From an uncultured Collinsella sp. (GTDB lineage Bacteria; Actinomycetota; Coriobacteriia; Coriobacteriales; Coriobacteriaceae): 13,360 nt of DNA. The stretch is taken from contig CABSBK010000007.1 of the NCBI GenBank assembly GCA_902475865.1, positions 1-13,360 of the forward strand, given 5' to 3'. The position numbers and the translations under genes were made by a program. The first letter of the stretch is position 1. Each line of letters begins with the position of its first letter. Positions 7,150-13,342 of this stretch are shown here, one piece after another. Below the pieces are notes generated by a model, which was not told the DNA's origin, ran no database searches, and saw only the letters and a list, made by a program, of their open reading frames with translations.

Positions 7150-7177
7150 ACTATAATCCTACCGAGCTGCCTGTCAT
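7150..7177 (-). promoter_or_regulatory. Promoter of the larE-like gene
   Basis: On the - strand, ATGACA (7172-7177) and TATAGT (7150-7155) are 16 bp apart; each matches five of six consensus bases. Transcription would begin near 7143, giving a short leader that holds TAAGGA before the ATG at 7115. Confidence 0.6.
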
Positions 7178-7258
7178 AAGACTTCTGTCTATGTAACGAA
7201 AGTGCAATATGCTATATACGTTATATACAAGTTTGTAAAGTGCGGTAGAGTGGCAGTA

Positions 7259-7933
7259 ATGCAATCCGGTGAGTGGACCGATAGGATCAAGGCTGTTATT
7301 TTTGACATGGACGGAACGCTGGTCGATACCGAGCGTTTGGGGATTAAGGCCTGGAAGGCAGGCGCCGCTGAGCTGGGGCTCGCGATTGATGATGCGCTGG
7401 TTCATCAGTTTATCGGTCGCACGCTGCCCGATGTCATGGACATCCTTGAGGCACATTACGGCAGCAGAGAAACCGCTGAGGCGATCTATCGTCGCCACAA
7501 GGAGATTCGCGACGAGATGGTCAAGACCGAACTGGAGCTTAAGACCGGTGCTGCCGAGTGCCTAGACGAGCTGCTGGCTGCGGGCTATCACGTGGGCCTT
7601 GCGACGTCGTCGCGCCACGTTACAGCGGAGCGCAACCTTAAGATGGTCGGACTCTTTGACAAGTTTGAAACGGTGACCTGTGGCGAGGACGTCGTGCACG
7701 GCAAGCCCGACCCCGAGATGTACCTGCTTGCCTGCGAGCGCGCGGGCTTCGCTCCCGGGGAATGTGCCGTGGTCGAGGATTCGCGTAACGGCTGCGTCTC
7801 GGGCATTACGGCCGGTTGCCATGTCTTTGCCGTTCCCGATATCGTGCCGCTGCCGCAGGACGTGGTGGATGGCTGCGAGGCCGTGCTCGATACGTTGTTC
7901 GATCTGACGGCGGCGGTCAAGGCCGTGCGCTAG
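7259..7933 (+). CDS. HAD-superfamily hydrolase, beta-phosphoglucomutase-like
   Basis: 224 aa, cytoplasmic. The four HAD motifs are present: I, DMDGT (16-20; nucleophile Asp16, acid/base Asp18); II, ATSS (115-118); III, Lys149 in HGKPDPEMY; IV, VVEDSRNG (171-178). The helical cap (about 25-95) and length fit the beta-phosphoglucomutase/phosphatase branch, with substrates such as sugar phosphates; the exact one is not deducible. The ATG at 7259 is preferred because the conserved region starts soon after, but its ribosome binding site is weak. GTG at 7250 is an alternative, and the GTG at 7202 would add an AT-rich, hydrophobic extension encoded by likely promoter DNA. The gene is divergent from larE and convergent with the LacI-type regulator. 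Confidence 0.85.
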   Translation: MQSGEWTDRIKAVIFDMDGTLVDTERLGIKAWKAGAAELGLAIDDALVHQFIGRTLPDVMDILEAHYGSRETAEAIYRRHKEIRDEMVKTELELKTGAAECLDELLAAGYHVGLATSSRHVTAERNLKMVGLFDKFETVTCGEDVVHGKPDPEMYLLACERAGFAPGECAVVEDSRNGCVSGITAGCHVFAVPDIVPLPQDVVDGCEAVLDTLFDLTAAVKAVR

Positions 7934-7975
7934 ACAATTGCGGAGCTGAAACGAGCAATTGGCCGTCTTTGCGAT

Positions 7976-8017
7976 TAAGCAAAAGAGGTTCGGCAATAGT
8001 CGGGCCTCTTTTGCTTA
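7976..8017. terminator. Bidirectional terminator between HAD and LacI-type genes
   Basis: A perfect 13-bp inverted repeat, TAAGCAAAAGAGG (7976-7988) with CCTCTTTTGCTTA (8005-8017), and a 16-base loop. The A-run and T-run inside the arms make it usable on both strands. It lies between two convergent genes. A smaller CAATTGC/GCAATTG inverted repeat (7935-7961) precedes it. Confidence 0.85.
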
Positions 8018-8046
8018 AGTGGCGTTTTGGCATATTGGCCGACGTG

Positions 8047-9159
8047 CTATAGATACGCGCCGAGGTTGATGGCCGTGGCGTCGGTCTGGGTGCTTGCCTG
8101 GGTGCTGGCGCGCTCCAATAGGAACGGACGTACCAGTTCTTGGCGGTTGATATCCTCGGCGGCGGTGACTGCGGTGACGGTGCGCGCTGCAGAGCCGACG
8201 CGGATATGCTTGGTCTTTGCCGGGGCCTTGTTCTCGATTTGCTCCATCAGCAGTTGGACACCCTTGCGGCCAATCTCGTAGCCCGGGGGCGCTACCGTAG
8301 TGAGCGGAACCGATCCGCTCCAAGCGAGCGGGTTGCCATCGCAGCCTGCTACGCGTACTTGCCCGGGGACAGAGATGCCCTTGTCGACCAGTGCCGAAAC
8401 GACGCCCGAGGCCAGCACGTCGGTTAGACCGACGACAAAATCGGGGCGTTCGTCGGCGGGGCGCGCGGCGATTTGGGCGCCGATGCCGTAACCGTCGGCA
8501 GCGGTATTCCATTCGCCGGCGTCGATGACTTCGATCTTGATATCGGGGTGTAGGGCGAGCGCCTTATGAATGCCGAGGACGCGCAGGGTGAGTTGCATAA
8601 ATGCTGCTCGGCCGACGACGACAATATGGTGCGCGCCGCGGGCGATGGCGAGTTCGGCAATGATGCGACCCTGCGCCTCGTTGTCGGCCGCTACGTAGTA
8701 GCCGGGCTCGGAGCAATGGATGTCCAGGTGGACGATCGGCACGGGCATCTTGGCCATGGCGGGGTGCCAGTCGGGGGATGCCATGGGCTGAACCATGACG
8801 CCGGACATCTGGGTGCCCATAAAGTAGCGCAGGTAATGGTCCTCGAGAATATCGTCGTTATCGGCGTTGGCGATGAGCAGGTCGTAACCGTGCTTGCGGG
8901 CCTCGTTATGGGCGCCGCTGGCAATTTGGAGCGAGAAGCCGTGATCGAGACGGGGGAGGACCAGGCCAAAGGACTTGGTGGTGCCGCCCGCGAGCTGACG
9001 GGCGCTTTGGTTGGGTAGGTAGCCAAGGCGATTGATGGTCTCGTTGATGAGTTTGAGGGTCTCGGGGCGCAGCTTTTCGGGATGGTTGAGCGCGTTGGAT
9101 ACCGTGCCCAGCGAAACCCCTGCCTCGCGCGCGACATCGCTGATTTTAACCTTTGCCAT
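8047..9159 (-). CDS. LacI-family transcriptional regulator
   Basis: 370 aa DNA-binding repressor or activator. The helix-turn-helix lies at residues 5-24 (ISDVAREAGVSLGTVSNALN), and the hinge helix at about 48-58 (LPNQSARQLAGG). The periplasmic-binding-protein-like effector domain runs from about 63 to 335 and ends with the typical segment PLTTVAPPGYEIGRKGVQLL. The tail beyond 335 (Ser/Thr/Gln-rich) makes it about 30 residues longer than common LacI proteins. The ATG at 9159 has AAAGGGG 7 bases upstream and starts exactly at the canonical HTH; upstream in-frame codons run through promoter and repeat DNA. The effector is probably a sugar or nucleoside, not determinable. No sugar transporter or glycosidase is adjacent, so its regulon is elsewhere or includes its own gene. 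Confidence 0.92.
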   Translation of the reverse strand: MAKVKISDVAREAGVSLGTVSNALNHPEKLRPETLKLINETINRLGYLPNQSARQLAGGTTKSFGLVLPRLDHGFSLQIASGAHNEARKHGYDLLIANADNDDILEDHYLRYFMGTQMSGVMVQPMASPDWHPAMAKMPVPIVHLDIHCSEPGYYVAADNEAQGRIIAELAIARGAHHIVVVGRAAFMQLTLRVLGIHKALALHPDIKIEVIDAGEWNTAADGYGIGAQIAARPADERPDFVVGLTDVLASGVVSALVDKGISVPGQVRVAGCDGNPLAWSGSVPLTTVAPPGYEIGRKGVQLLMEQIENKAPAKTKHIRVGSAARTVTAVTAAEDINRQELVRPFLLERASTQASTQTDATAINLGAYL

Positions 9160-9169
9160 AGCGGCCCCT

Positions 9170-9183
9170 TTGATGCGTTTCAA
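9170..9183 (-). promoter_or_regulatory. Candidate LacI-type operator (autoregulatory)
   Basis: On the - strand the 14-mer TTGAAACGCATCAA is a near-palindrome (five of seven pairs) with a central CG, the hallmark of LacI-family operators. It sits just downstream of the -10 of the regulator's own promoter, where a bound repressor would block transcription. Confidence 0.45.
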
Positions 9184-9194
9184 GTACGAGTCAG

Positions 9195-9225
9195 ATTGTA
9201 GCATCGCCCGTCCCGAGGGTGTCAA
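9195..9225 (-). promoter_or_regulatory. Promoter of the LacI-type regulator
   Basis: On the - strand a perfect TTGACA (9220-9225) and an extended -10 TGCTACAAT (core TACAAT, 9195-9200) are present. The spacing of 19 bp is longer than ideal, but the TGn extension compensates. The -35 overlaps the first bases of the palindrome arm at 9224-9235. Confidence 0.65.
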
Positions 9226-9271
9226 AACCTGCCAATTGGGGATAGGTTTATTTTGGCAGGTTTTATCTGGG
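9226..9271. repeat. REP-like palindrome, copy 2 (inverted relative to 6193-6238)
   Basis: A perfect 12-bp inverted repeat AAAACCTGCCAA (9224-9235) with TTGGCAGGTTTT (9253-9264). Bases 9244-9271 equal the reverse complement of 6193-6220 without mismatch. The element directly abuts the -35 of the LacI-type promoter. Confidence 0.8.
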
Positions 9272-9294
9272 CAAACACCGAAGCCCAGACCAAG

Positions 9295-9336
9295 CCACCG
9301 CAAGGGTGGCGCAGCGCACTGCCTCCTTTGCGGTGG
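9295..9336. repeat. Palindrome CCACCGCAA/TTGCGGTGG
   Basis: A perfect 9-bp inverted repeat (9295-9303 with 9328-9336) with a 24-base loop that itself contains GCGCAGCGC. The arm resembles the CCACCACAA arms of the elements at 9527-9563 and 11217-11251. Confidence 0.6.
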
Positions 9337-9359
9337 TCGCGTTGCCTGGCCCTTCAATT

Positions 9360-9496
9360 GTCTCGATCTGTAACATCTGGACGACAAAACAAGACCTACC
9401 TGTTACAGATTGAGACAGATCGCCGGGGCCGGGCGGAAAATCTCGATCTGTAACAGCAAACCCTCTTTCGGCGCCCCAGATGTTACAGATTGAGAC
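9360..9496. repeat. Four-copy alternating 15-mer array with 40-bp period
   Basis: TCTCGATCTGTAACA starts at 9361 and 9441; its inverse TGTTACAGATTGAGA starts at 9401 and 9481. All four starts are exactly 40 bp apart, with 25-base spacers of unrelated sequence. The direct and inverted forms differ at a single position (G or A). The outermost copies share a longer match (9360-9380 and 9476-9496, 20 of 21 bases). No further copy was seen in the window. Confidence 0.85.
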
Positions 9497-9526
9497 GTTT
9501 CGGCGGAGCTTGTTGTCAGACACCCG

Positions 9527-9563
9527 AACCGCCACGAAGGTGCCTGTCCCTTTTGTGGTGGTT
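9527..9563. repeat. REP-like hairpin, GGTGCCTG family, copy A
   Basis: Arms 9527-9540 and 9550-9563 (AACCGCCACGAAGG with CTTTTGTGGTGGTT) pair along 14 positions, allowing three G-T wobbles. The core AAGGTGCCTGTC is shared with the element at 11217-11251 in the same orientation. Confidence 0.65.
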
Positions 9564-9643
9564 TTGCCGCAGCTGGGCTGCGCGTTAAACGGTGGAGTGT
9601 CTACAATGGAAGCCGCTTTGAACGTAGATTGAAAGGCTTTGGT

Positions 9644-10525
9644 ATGACTCGCGCTGTTTCTCGTCGTGATTTCCTGGGTTTGATCGCCGGTGCTGCAATG
9701 GTTGCGGCGAGCGGTTGCGCTGGCAGTGGCGCTGACAAGGGCTCTGCCGCTGGTTCTGCTGCGGTTGCGGGCGACGATATCAAGGGCGCCAAGCTCACCT
9801 TTGTGGGCGACGATGCCTTTGCGCCCTATCGCTATCTGGAGACGCAGTCGGACGGCAAGCAGAAGGTTGTCGGCCTGGACATCGCTATCGCTGACGAGAT
9901 GGCCTCGCGCTTGGGCTTTTCTTACGACTTTGAGCCGCAGGACTTTGCCGCCACGCTTGCATCGGTGCAGAGCGATGACAAGGCCTTTACCATGGCGATG
10001 AGCTCCAACGAAGAGCGCGAGCAGACCTATGACTTCACGCGCGGCTACTATCAGCCGCTTGTGGGCGTTCTCACGCTCGGCGGCGATCCCGTCAAGCGCG
10101 TTGAGGACCTCGCCGGCAAGTCTATCGCCTGCACTACCGGTACCGTGCAGAACAAGTTCATCGCCAAGGTCATGCCCGATGCTGATATTCACACGTACGA
10201 CGGTGGCGACCAGTGCCTGCAAGAGGTGCTCGCCGGGCGCATCGATGCCTACCTGTGTGACGGCGCCGAGGGCCAGTCCATGCGCGATGCGAATGAGGGC
10301 CTGGTGCTGGGCCTGCTCGATCGCTCCGAGACGAGCGACCACGTGGGCGTGTACCGCCTGATGGCCAAGAAGGGTGCCGGATTTGTCGCGGCGCTTGACG
10401 AGTGCATCGGCGAGATGCTCGAGGACGGCACCATCGATGACTGCATCAAGCAGTATGTGGGCGCCGACTTCATGTGGAACGGCGACTATTCCGCTTCCGG
10501 TACGTCGACGGTTGCCGGAAAATAG
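9644..10525 (+). CDS. Second amino-acid-type substrate-binding lipoprotein (family 3)
   Basis: 293 aa. The N-terminus carries a twin-arginine motif SRRDFLG (6-12) and a lipobox ending at Cys25 (ASGC), so it is probably a Tat-exported lipoprotein. A linker containing GADKGSAAGS (29-38) is shared with the binding protein at 135-995, although the mature domains differ considerably. The binding domain (about 49-280) has the typical GLDIAIADEMASRLGF segment (77-92), Arg125 in NEEREQTYDF, and a second-lobe segment starting at DLAGKSIACTTGT. The ATG at 9644 is chosen because GAAAGG lies 7 bases upstream; an in-frame TTG at 9629 overlaps that site. A permease gene follows after 33 bases; no ATPase gene does. 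The ligand is unknown, presumably an amino acid. Confidence 0.92.
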   Translation: MTRAVSRRDFLGLIAGAAMVAASGCAGSGADKGSAAGSAAVAGDDIKGAKLTFVGDDAFAPYRYLETQSDGKQKVVGLDIAIADEMASRLGFSYDFEPQDFAATLASVQSDDKAFTMAMSSNEEREQTYDFTRGYYQPLVGVLTLGGDPVKRVEDLAGKSIACTTGTVQNKFIAKVMPDADIHTYDGGDQCLQEVLAGRIDAYLCDGAEGQSMRDANEGLVLGLLDRSETSDHVGVYRLMAKKGAGFVAALDECIGEMLEDGTIDDCIKQYVGADFMWNGDYSASGTSTVAGK

Positions 10526-10558
10526 CGAGCCGGTGAGGCGCGCGCCAAGGGCATGCTG

Positions 10559-11206
10559 ATGAAGTTTGAACTGCTAGAACCATATATACCGATGTTTATG
10601 AGCGGCCTGGTCGTGACCTGTCAGGTGACGGCCGCCGCGCTGGCCATAGCACTCGTCCTGGGCTTTCTCATTGCCGTGCTCAAGGTTTTGCCCTGTCGCC
10701 CATTGCGTGCGGTGCTCAACTTCTACACCTCTATCTTTCGCGGCGTGCCGCTCATCGTGTTACTTTTTTTGGCGTACTTTGCGACGCCGCAGCTCACGGG
10801 CTTCAAAATTTCGATGTTTGCCGCCTGTGCCATTACACTGGGGCTCAACGGCTCAGCGACGGTGTCCGAGACGGTGCGCGGTGGTATCGAGGGCGTTGAC
10901 CGGGGGCAGTACGATGCCGCTCGGGCCATCGGGCTTCGCTATGTTCCCATGATGCGCAAGATCATCGTTCCGCAGGCGATGCGCTCGATTGCCCCTGCTC
11001 TGGTCAACGAAGTGATCACGGTCCTCAAGAGCTCCTCGCTGGTGGCAACCATCGGCCTGATGGATATGATGCGCGCCGCCCAGAGCGTGCAGGCGCTCAC
11101 CTATCGAGCCTTTGAACCGTTTTTAGTGGCGGCCGTGATCTACTACGTCATTGTTATGGCACTCACGGCCCTGGGCAATCGGCTCGAACGCCGCCTGCGT
11201 CCCTAG
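10559..11206 (+). CDS. Amino-acid ABC transporter permease (second system)
   Basis: 215 aa inner-membrane permease of the HisM/GlnP family. Hydrophobic segments lie at about 12-42, 64-76, 84-98, 158-170 and 186-205. RGVP (61-64) stands where RGTP is usual, and the EAA-type loop (about 119-139, DAARAIGLRYVP... IVPQA) is present for ATPase docking. The ATG at 10559 has AAGG 8 bases upstream; the ATG at 10553, two codons earlier, is only 2 bases from it and so less likely. It forms a two-gene unit with the lipoprotein gene. No ATPase gene follows: the next gene is glmS, 195 bases on. The permease must therefore use an ATPase encoded elsewhere, possibly at 1792-2556. Confidence 0.9.
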   Translation: MKFELLEPYIPMFMSGLVVTCQVTAAALAIALVLGFLIAVLKVLPCRPLRAVLNFYTSIFRGVPLIVLLFLAYFATPQLTGFKISMFAACAITLGLNGSATVSETVRGGIEGVDRGQYDAARAIGLRYVPMMRKIIVPQAMRSIAPALVNEVITVLKSSSLVATIGLMDMMRAAQSVQALTYRAFEPFLVAAVIYYVIVMALTALGNRLERRLRP

Positions 11207-11216
11207 GGGAGTGCCA

Positions 11217-11251
11217 ACCATCGCAAAGGTGCCTGTCACCGTTGTGGTGGT
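11217..11251. repeat. REP-like hairpin, GGTGCCTG family, copy B
   Basis: Arms 11217-11231 and 11237-11251 (ACCATCGCAAAGGTG with CACCGTTGTGGTGGT) match at 12 of 15 positions around the loop CCTGT. It shares AAGGTGCCTGTC and TTGTGGTGGT with the element at 9527-9563, in the same orientation. It lies 10 bases after the permease stop and may act in transcript ends, but no T-run follows. Confidence 0.65.
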
Positions 11252-11266
11252 AGGGTGTGTGCATCG

Positions 11267-11305
11267 AGTGGTATCCAGTTTAAGATACCACTTCTGGTAT
11301 ATCAG
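11267..11305 (+). promoter_or_regulatory. Operator-like palindromes upstream of glmS
   Basis: AGTGGTATC (11267-11275) and GATACCACT (11284-11292) form a perfect 9-bp inverted repeat with an 8-base spacer. It is followed at once by the near-palindrome CTGGTATATCAG (11294-11305). The arms AGTGGT/ACCACT resemble those bound by GntR/HutC-type amino-sugar regulators (DasR, NagR), but the arm spacing here is wider. A regulatory role is inferred from position and symmetry. Confidence 0.45.
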
Positions 11306-11318
11306 CTTGCGTTTGTGT

Positions 11319-11372
11319 GAGTACAATACTCGGACGTTATACGTCTCAGCGCCCGTCGTGCGTGGGCGTTTT
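11319..11372 (+). promoter_or_regulatory. glmS promoter region and leader palindromes
   Basis: Two adjacent short palindromes, GAGTA-CAA-TACTC (11319-11331) and GACGT-TAT-ACGTC (11333-11345), contain -10-like TACAAT (11322-11327) and TATACG (11338-11343). Neither has a good -35 at normal spacing. Downstream, CGCCC (11350-11354) and GGGCG (11364-11368) with TTTT form a weak terminator-like hairpin in the leader, possibly an attenuator. No glmS ribozyme core was recognised. Confidence 0.35.
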
Positions 11373-11401
11373 GCAGTCACGCGAGCGAAGGGATTTATCC
11401 T

Positions 11402-13249
11402 ATGTGCGGAATTGTCGGCTACACCGGCTCTGATATTGCAAAGAACATTCTGGTCACGGGCCTTAAGCGTATGGAATATCGCGGTTATGACTCCTCGGGC
11501 GTCGCGCTCGAGGTGGGCGAGGGCGCCGCGGCTCACCTCGACGTCATCCGCCGCGTGGGTAAGGTTGCGGGCCTGGAGAGCGAGCTTTCCAATATCGACA
11601 GCGACGCTACCTGCGGTATCGGCCATACCCGCTGGGCCACTCACGGCAAGCCTTCCGTTGTCAACGCCCATCCCCACACCAGCTGCGATGGTCGCATCGC
11701 CATCGTCCACAACGGCATCATCGAGAACTTCGCCGAGCTGCGCGAAGAGTTGGAGGGCCGCGGCCATCACTTTAAGAGCGAGACCGATACCGAAGTTTTC
11801 GCGCACTTGATCGAAGAGGCCTATGTCGAGACGCGCGACCTGATGGCTTCCGTGCGCGAGGCCTGCACCCACGTGGTGGGCGCCTATGGCCTGGCCGCCG
11901 TGTGCGCCGACGAACCTGGCGTGATCGCCGTTGCCCGCAAGGACTCCCCGATTGTGGTCGGCGTGGGCGAGACCGGCTCCTACGTTGCCTCCGATGTGAT
12001 CGCGCTTATCGATGCCACCCGCGATGTCGTGGTGCTCGAAGATGGTCAGTTTGCCAAGCTCACGCCCGCAGGCGTCGAGTATACCGACGAGGCCGGCAAT
12101 GTGATTGAGCCCAAGATCACCCATATCGACTGGGACCTGGACATGGCCGAAAAGGGCGGTTATCCCGACTTTATGCTCAAGGAGATTCACGAGCAGCCGC
12201 GCGTGGTGCGCGACACGCTGGTGGGCCGCATGACCCCTGCCGGTGAGCTCGATATCGACGAGCTGGGCCTTTCGCTCGAGGAACTCAACGATATCGACCG
12301 CGTATATGTGATTGCCTGCGGCACCAGCTACCACGCCGGACTCATCGCCAAGAACCTTATTGAGGGCTGGGCTCGTATTCCTACCGAGGTTGAGGCGGCT
12401 AGCGAGTTCCGCTACCGCAACCCCATCATCACGCCGACGACGCTCGTCGTGGCCGTGTCCCAATCGGGCGAGACGGCCGACACCCTTGCCGCCATTCGCG
12501 ATGCGCGCATCAAGGGCGCCAAGGTCTTTGGCATCACCAACGTGGTGGGCAGCCCGGTGGCGCGCGAAAGCGACGGCGTCATCTACACCAAGGCCAACAA
12601 GGAGATTGCAGTCGCCTCGACTAAGAGCTTCATCGGTCAGGTCGTGAGCCTCACGCTTTTGGCCTTGCTGCTGGCGCAGGTCAAGTACCGCTTGACCACC
12701 AAGCAGACGCGCATGCTGTTCCGCGAGCTTTCCGATACGGCCGAGCAGATCCAGTGGATCCTGGATACGCAGACCGAGGCCGTGCACGAGGCCGCGCTTG
12801 TGTGCAAGGACGCGCAGTCCGCGCTGTTCGTGGGTCGCGGCATGGGCGCCGCCATTTCTTATGAGGGCGCGCTTAAGCTCAAGGAGGTCAGCTACCTGCA
12901 TGCCGAGGCATATGCCGCCGGTGAGATGAAGCACGGCCCCATCGCGCTGATCGATCCGGGTTTCCCTGTCATCGCGGTGGCAACCAAGAGCGCAACGTAC
13001 GATAAGACGGTGTCGAACCTCATGGAGTGCAAGGCTCGCGGCGCCAAGGTCATCGTCGTTGCTACCGAGGGCGACGAGGAAATCAACAAGATTGCCGACT
13101 GCATCATTCGCGTGCCGTCCGTCCGTGACGTGTTCAGCCCCATCACGGCGAGCGTTCCGCTGCAGCTGCTCGCCCGCGAGGTGGCCATCCTGCGCGGTTG
13201 CGACGTTGACCAACCTCGTAACCTGGCGAAAAGCGTTACTGTCGAGTAA
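11402..13249 (+). CDS. glmS: Glutamine--fructose-6-phosphate aminotransferase (isomerizing)
   Basis: 615 aa, complete and of usual length. It makes glucosamine-6-phosphate from fructose-6-phosphate and glutamine, the first step towards UDP-GlcNAc for peptidoglycan; cytoplasmic. The N-terminal glutaminase domain (1 to about 240) has the nucleophile Cys2 exposed after Met removal (MCGIVGYTG), with CGIGHTRWATHG (71-82) and HNGIIEN (103-109). The first sugar-isomerase domain (about 290-430) has ACGTSYHAG (305-313) and SQSGETADT (353-361). The second (about 460-600) has GRGMGAAISYEGALKLKE (478-495), and the C-terminus is DQPRNLAKSVTVE with the catalytic Lys610. AGGGA lies 8 bases before the ATG at 11402. 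Monocistronic by its surroundings. Confidence 0.98.
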   Translation: MCGIVGYTGSDIAKNILVTGLKRMEYRGYDSSGVALEVGEGAAAHLDVIRRVGKVAGLESELSNIDSDATCGIGHTRWATHGKPSVVNAHPHTSCDGRIAIVHNGIIENFAELREELEGRGHHFKSETDTEVFAHLIEEAYVETRDLMASVREACTHVVGAYGLAAVCADEPGVIAVARKDSPIVVGVGETGSYVASDVIALIDATRDVVVLEDGQFAKLTPAGVEYTDEAGNVIEPKITHIDWDLDMAEKGGYPDFMLKEIHEQPRVVRDTLVGRMTPAGELDIDELGLSLEELNDIDRVYVIACGTSYHAGLIAKNLIEGWARIPTEVEAASEFRYRNPIITPTTLVVAVSQSGETADTLAAIRDARIKGAKVFGITNVVGSPVARESDGVIYTKANKEIAVASTKSFIGQVVSLTLLALLLAQVKYRLTTKQTRMLFRELSDTAEQIQWILDTQTEAVHEAALVCKDAQSALFVGRGMGAAISYEGALKLKEVSYLHAEAYAAGEMKHGPIALIDPGFPVIAVATKSATYDKTVSNLMECKARGAKVIVVATEGDEEINKIADCIIRVPSVRDVFSPITASVPLQLLAREVAILRGCDVDQPRNLAKSVTVE

Positions 13250-13257
13250 TTGTTGTT

Positions 13258-13279
13258 CCGCCGTTCTGCCGCACGGCGG
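13258..13279 (+). terminator. Hairpin after glmS
   Basis: CCGCCGT (13258-13264) pairs perfectly with ACGGCGG (13273-13279) across an 8-base loop, 8 bases after the glmS stop. No T-run follows, so it may be a weak or factor-dependent terminator, or a 3' stabiliser. Confidence 0.4.
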
Positions 13280-13342
13280 CCCGGTCGACGCGGCGCGAGC
13301 CGCATTCACGCCAATCTGACGTTCAATTTCGAGGGCGCGACC

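Larger units (their letters stand above)
9160..9643. other. 484-bp intergenic repeat mosaic
   Basis: No gene was recognised here. Besides the LacI-type promoter and operator (9170-9225), it holds four palindromic blocks: 9226-9271, 9295-9336, the 40-bp-spaced array 9360-9496, and 9527-9563. Near the following gene a -10-like TACAAT (9602-9607) has no good -35. GAAAGG (9631-9636) is the ribosome binding site of the lipoprotein gene. Confidence 0.8.

Noticed and set aside
7202..7258. Longer HAD protein starting at GTG 7202
   Set aside because: The extra 19 codons are AT-rich, encode a segment not expected in this family and coincide with the probable promoter region.
9360..9496. CRISPR array
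   Set aside because: Repeats are only 15 bases and alternate in orientation, spacers are 25 bases, there are only four units, and no cas gene is nearby.
11252..11401. glmS ribozyme
   Set aside because: The leader lacks a recognisable ribozyme core and is dominated by short DNA-type palindromes.
11123..13309. Very long open frame on the - strand opposite glmS
   Set aside because: The + strand encodes a complete glmS with all motifs; the antisense translation has no recognisable fold and runs through intergenic repeats.
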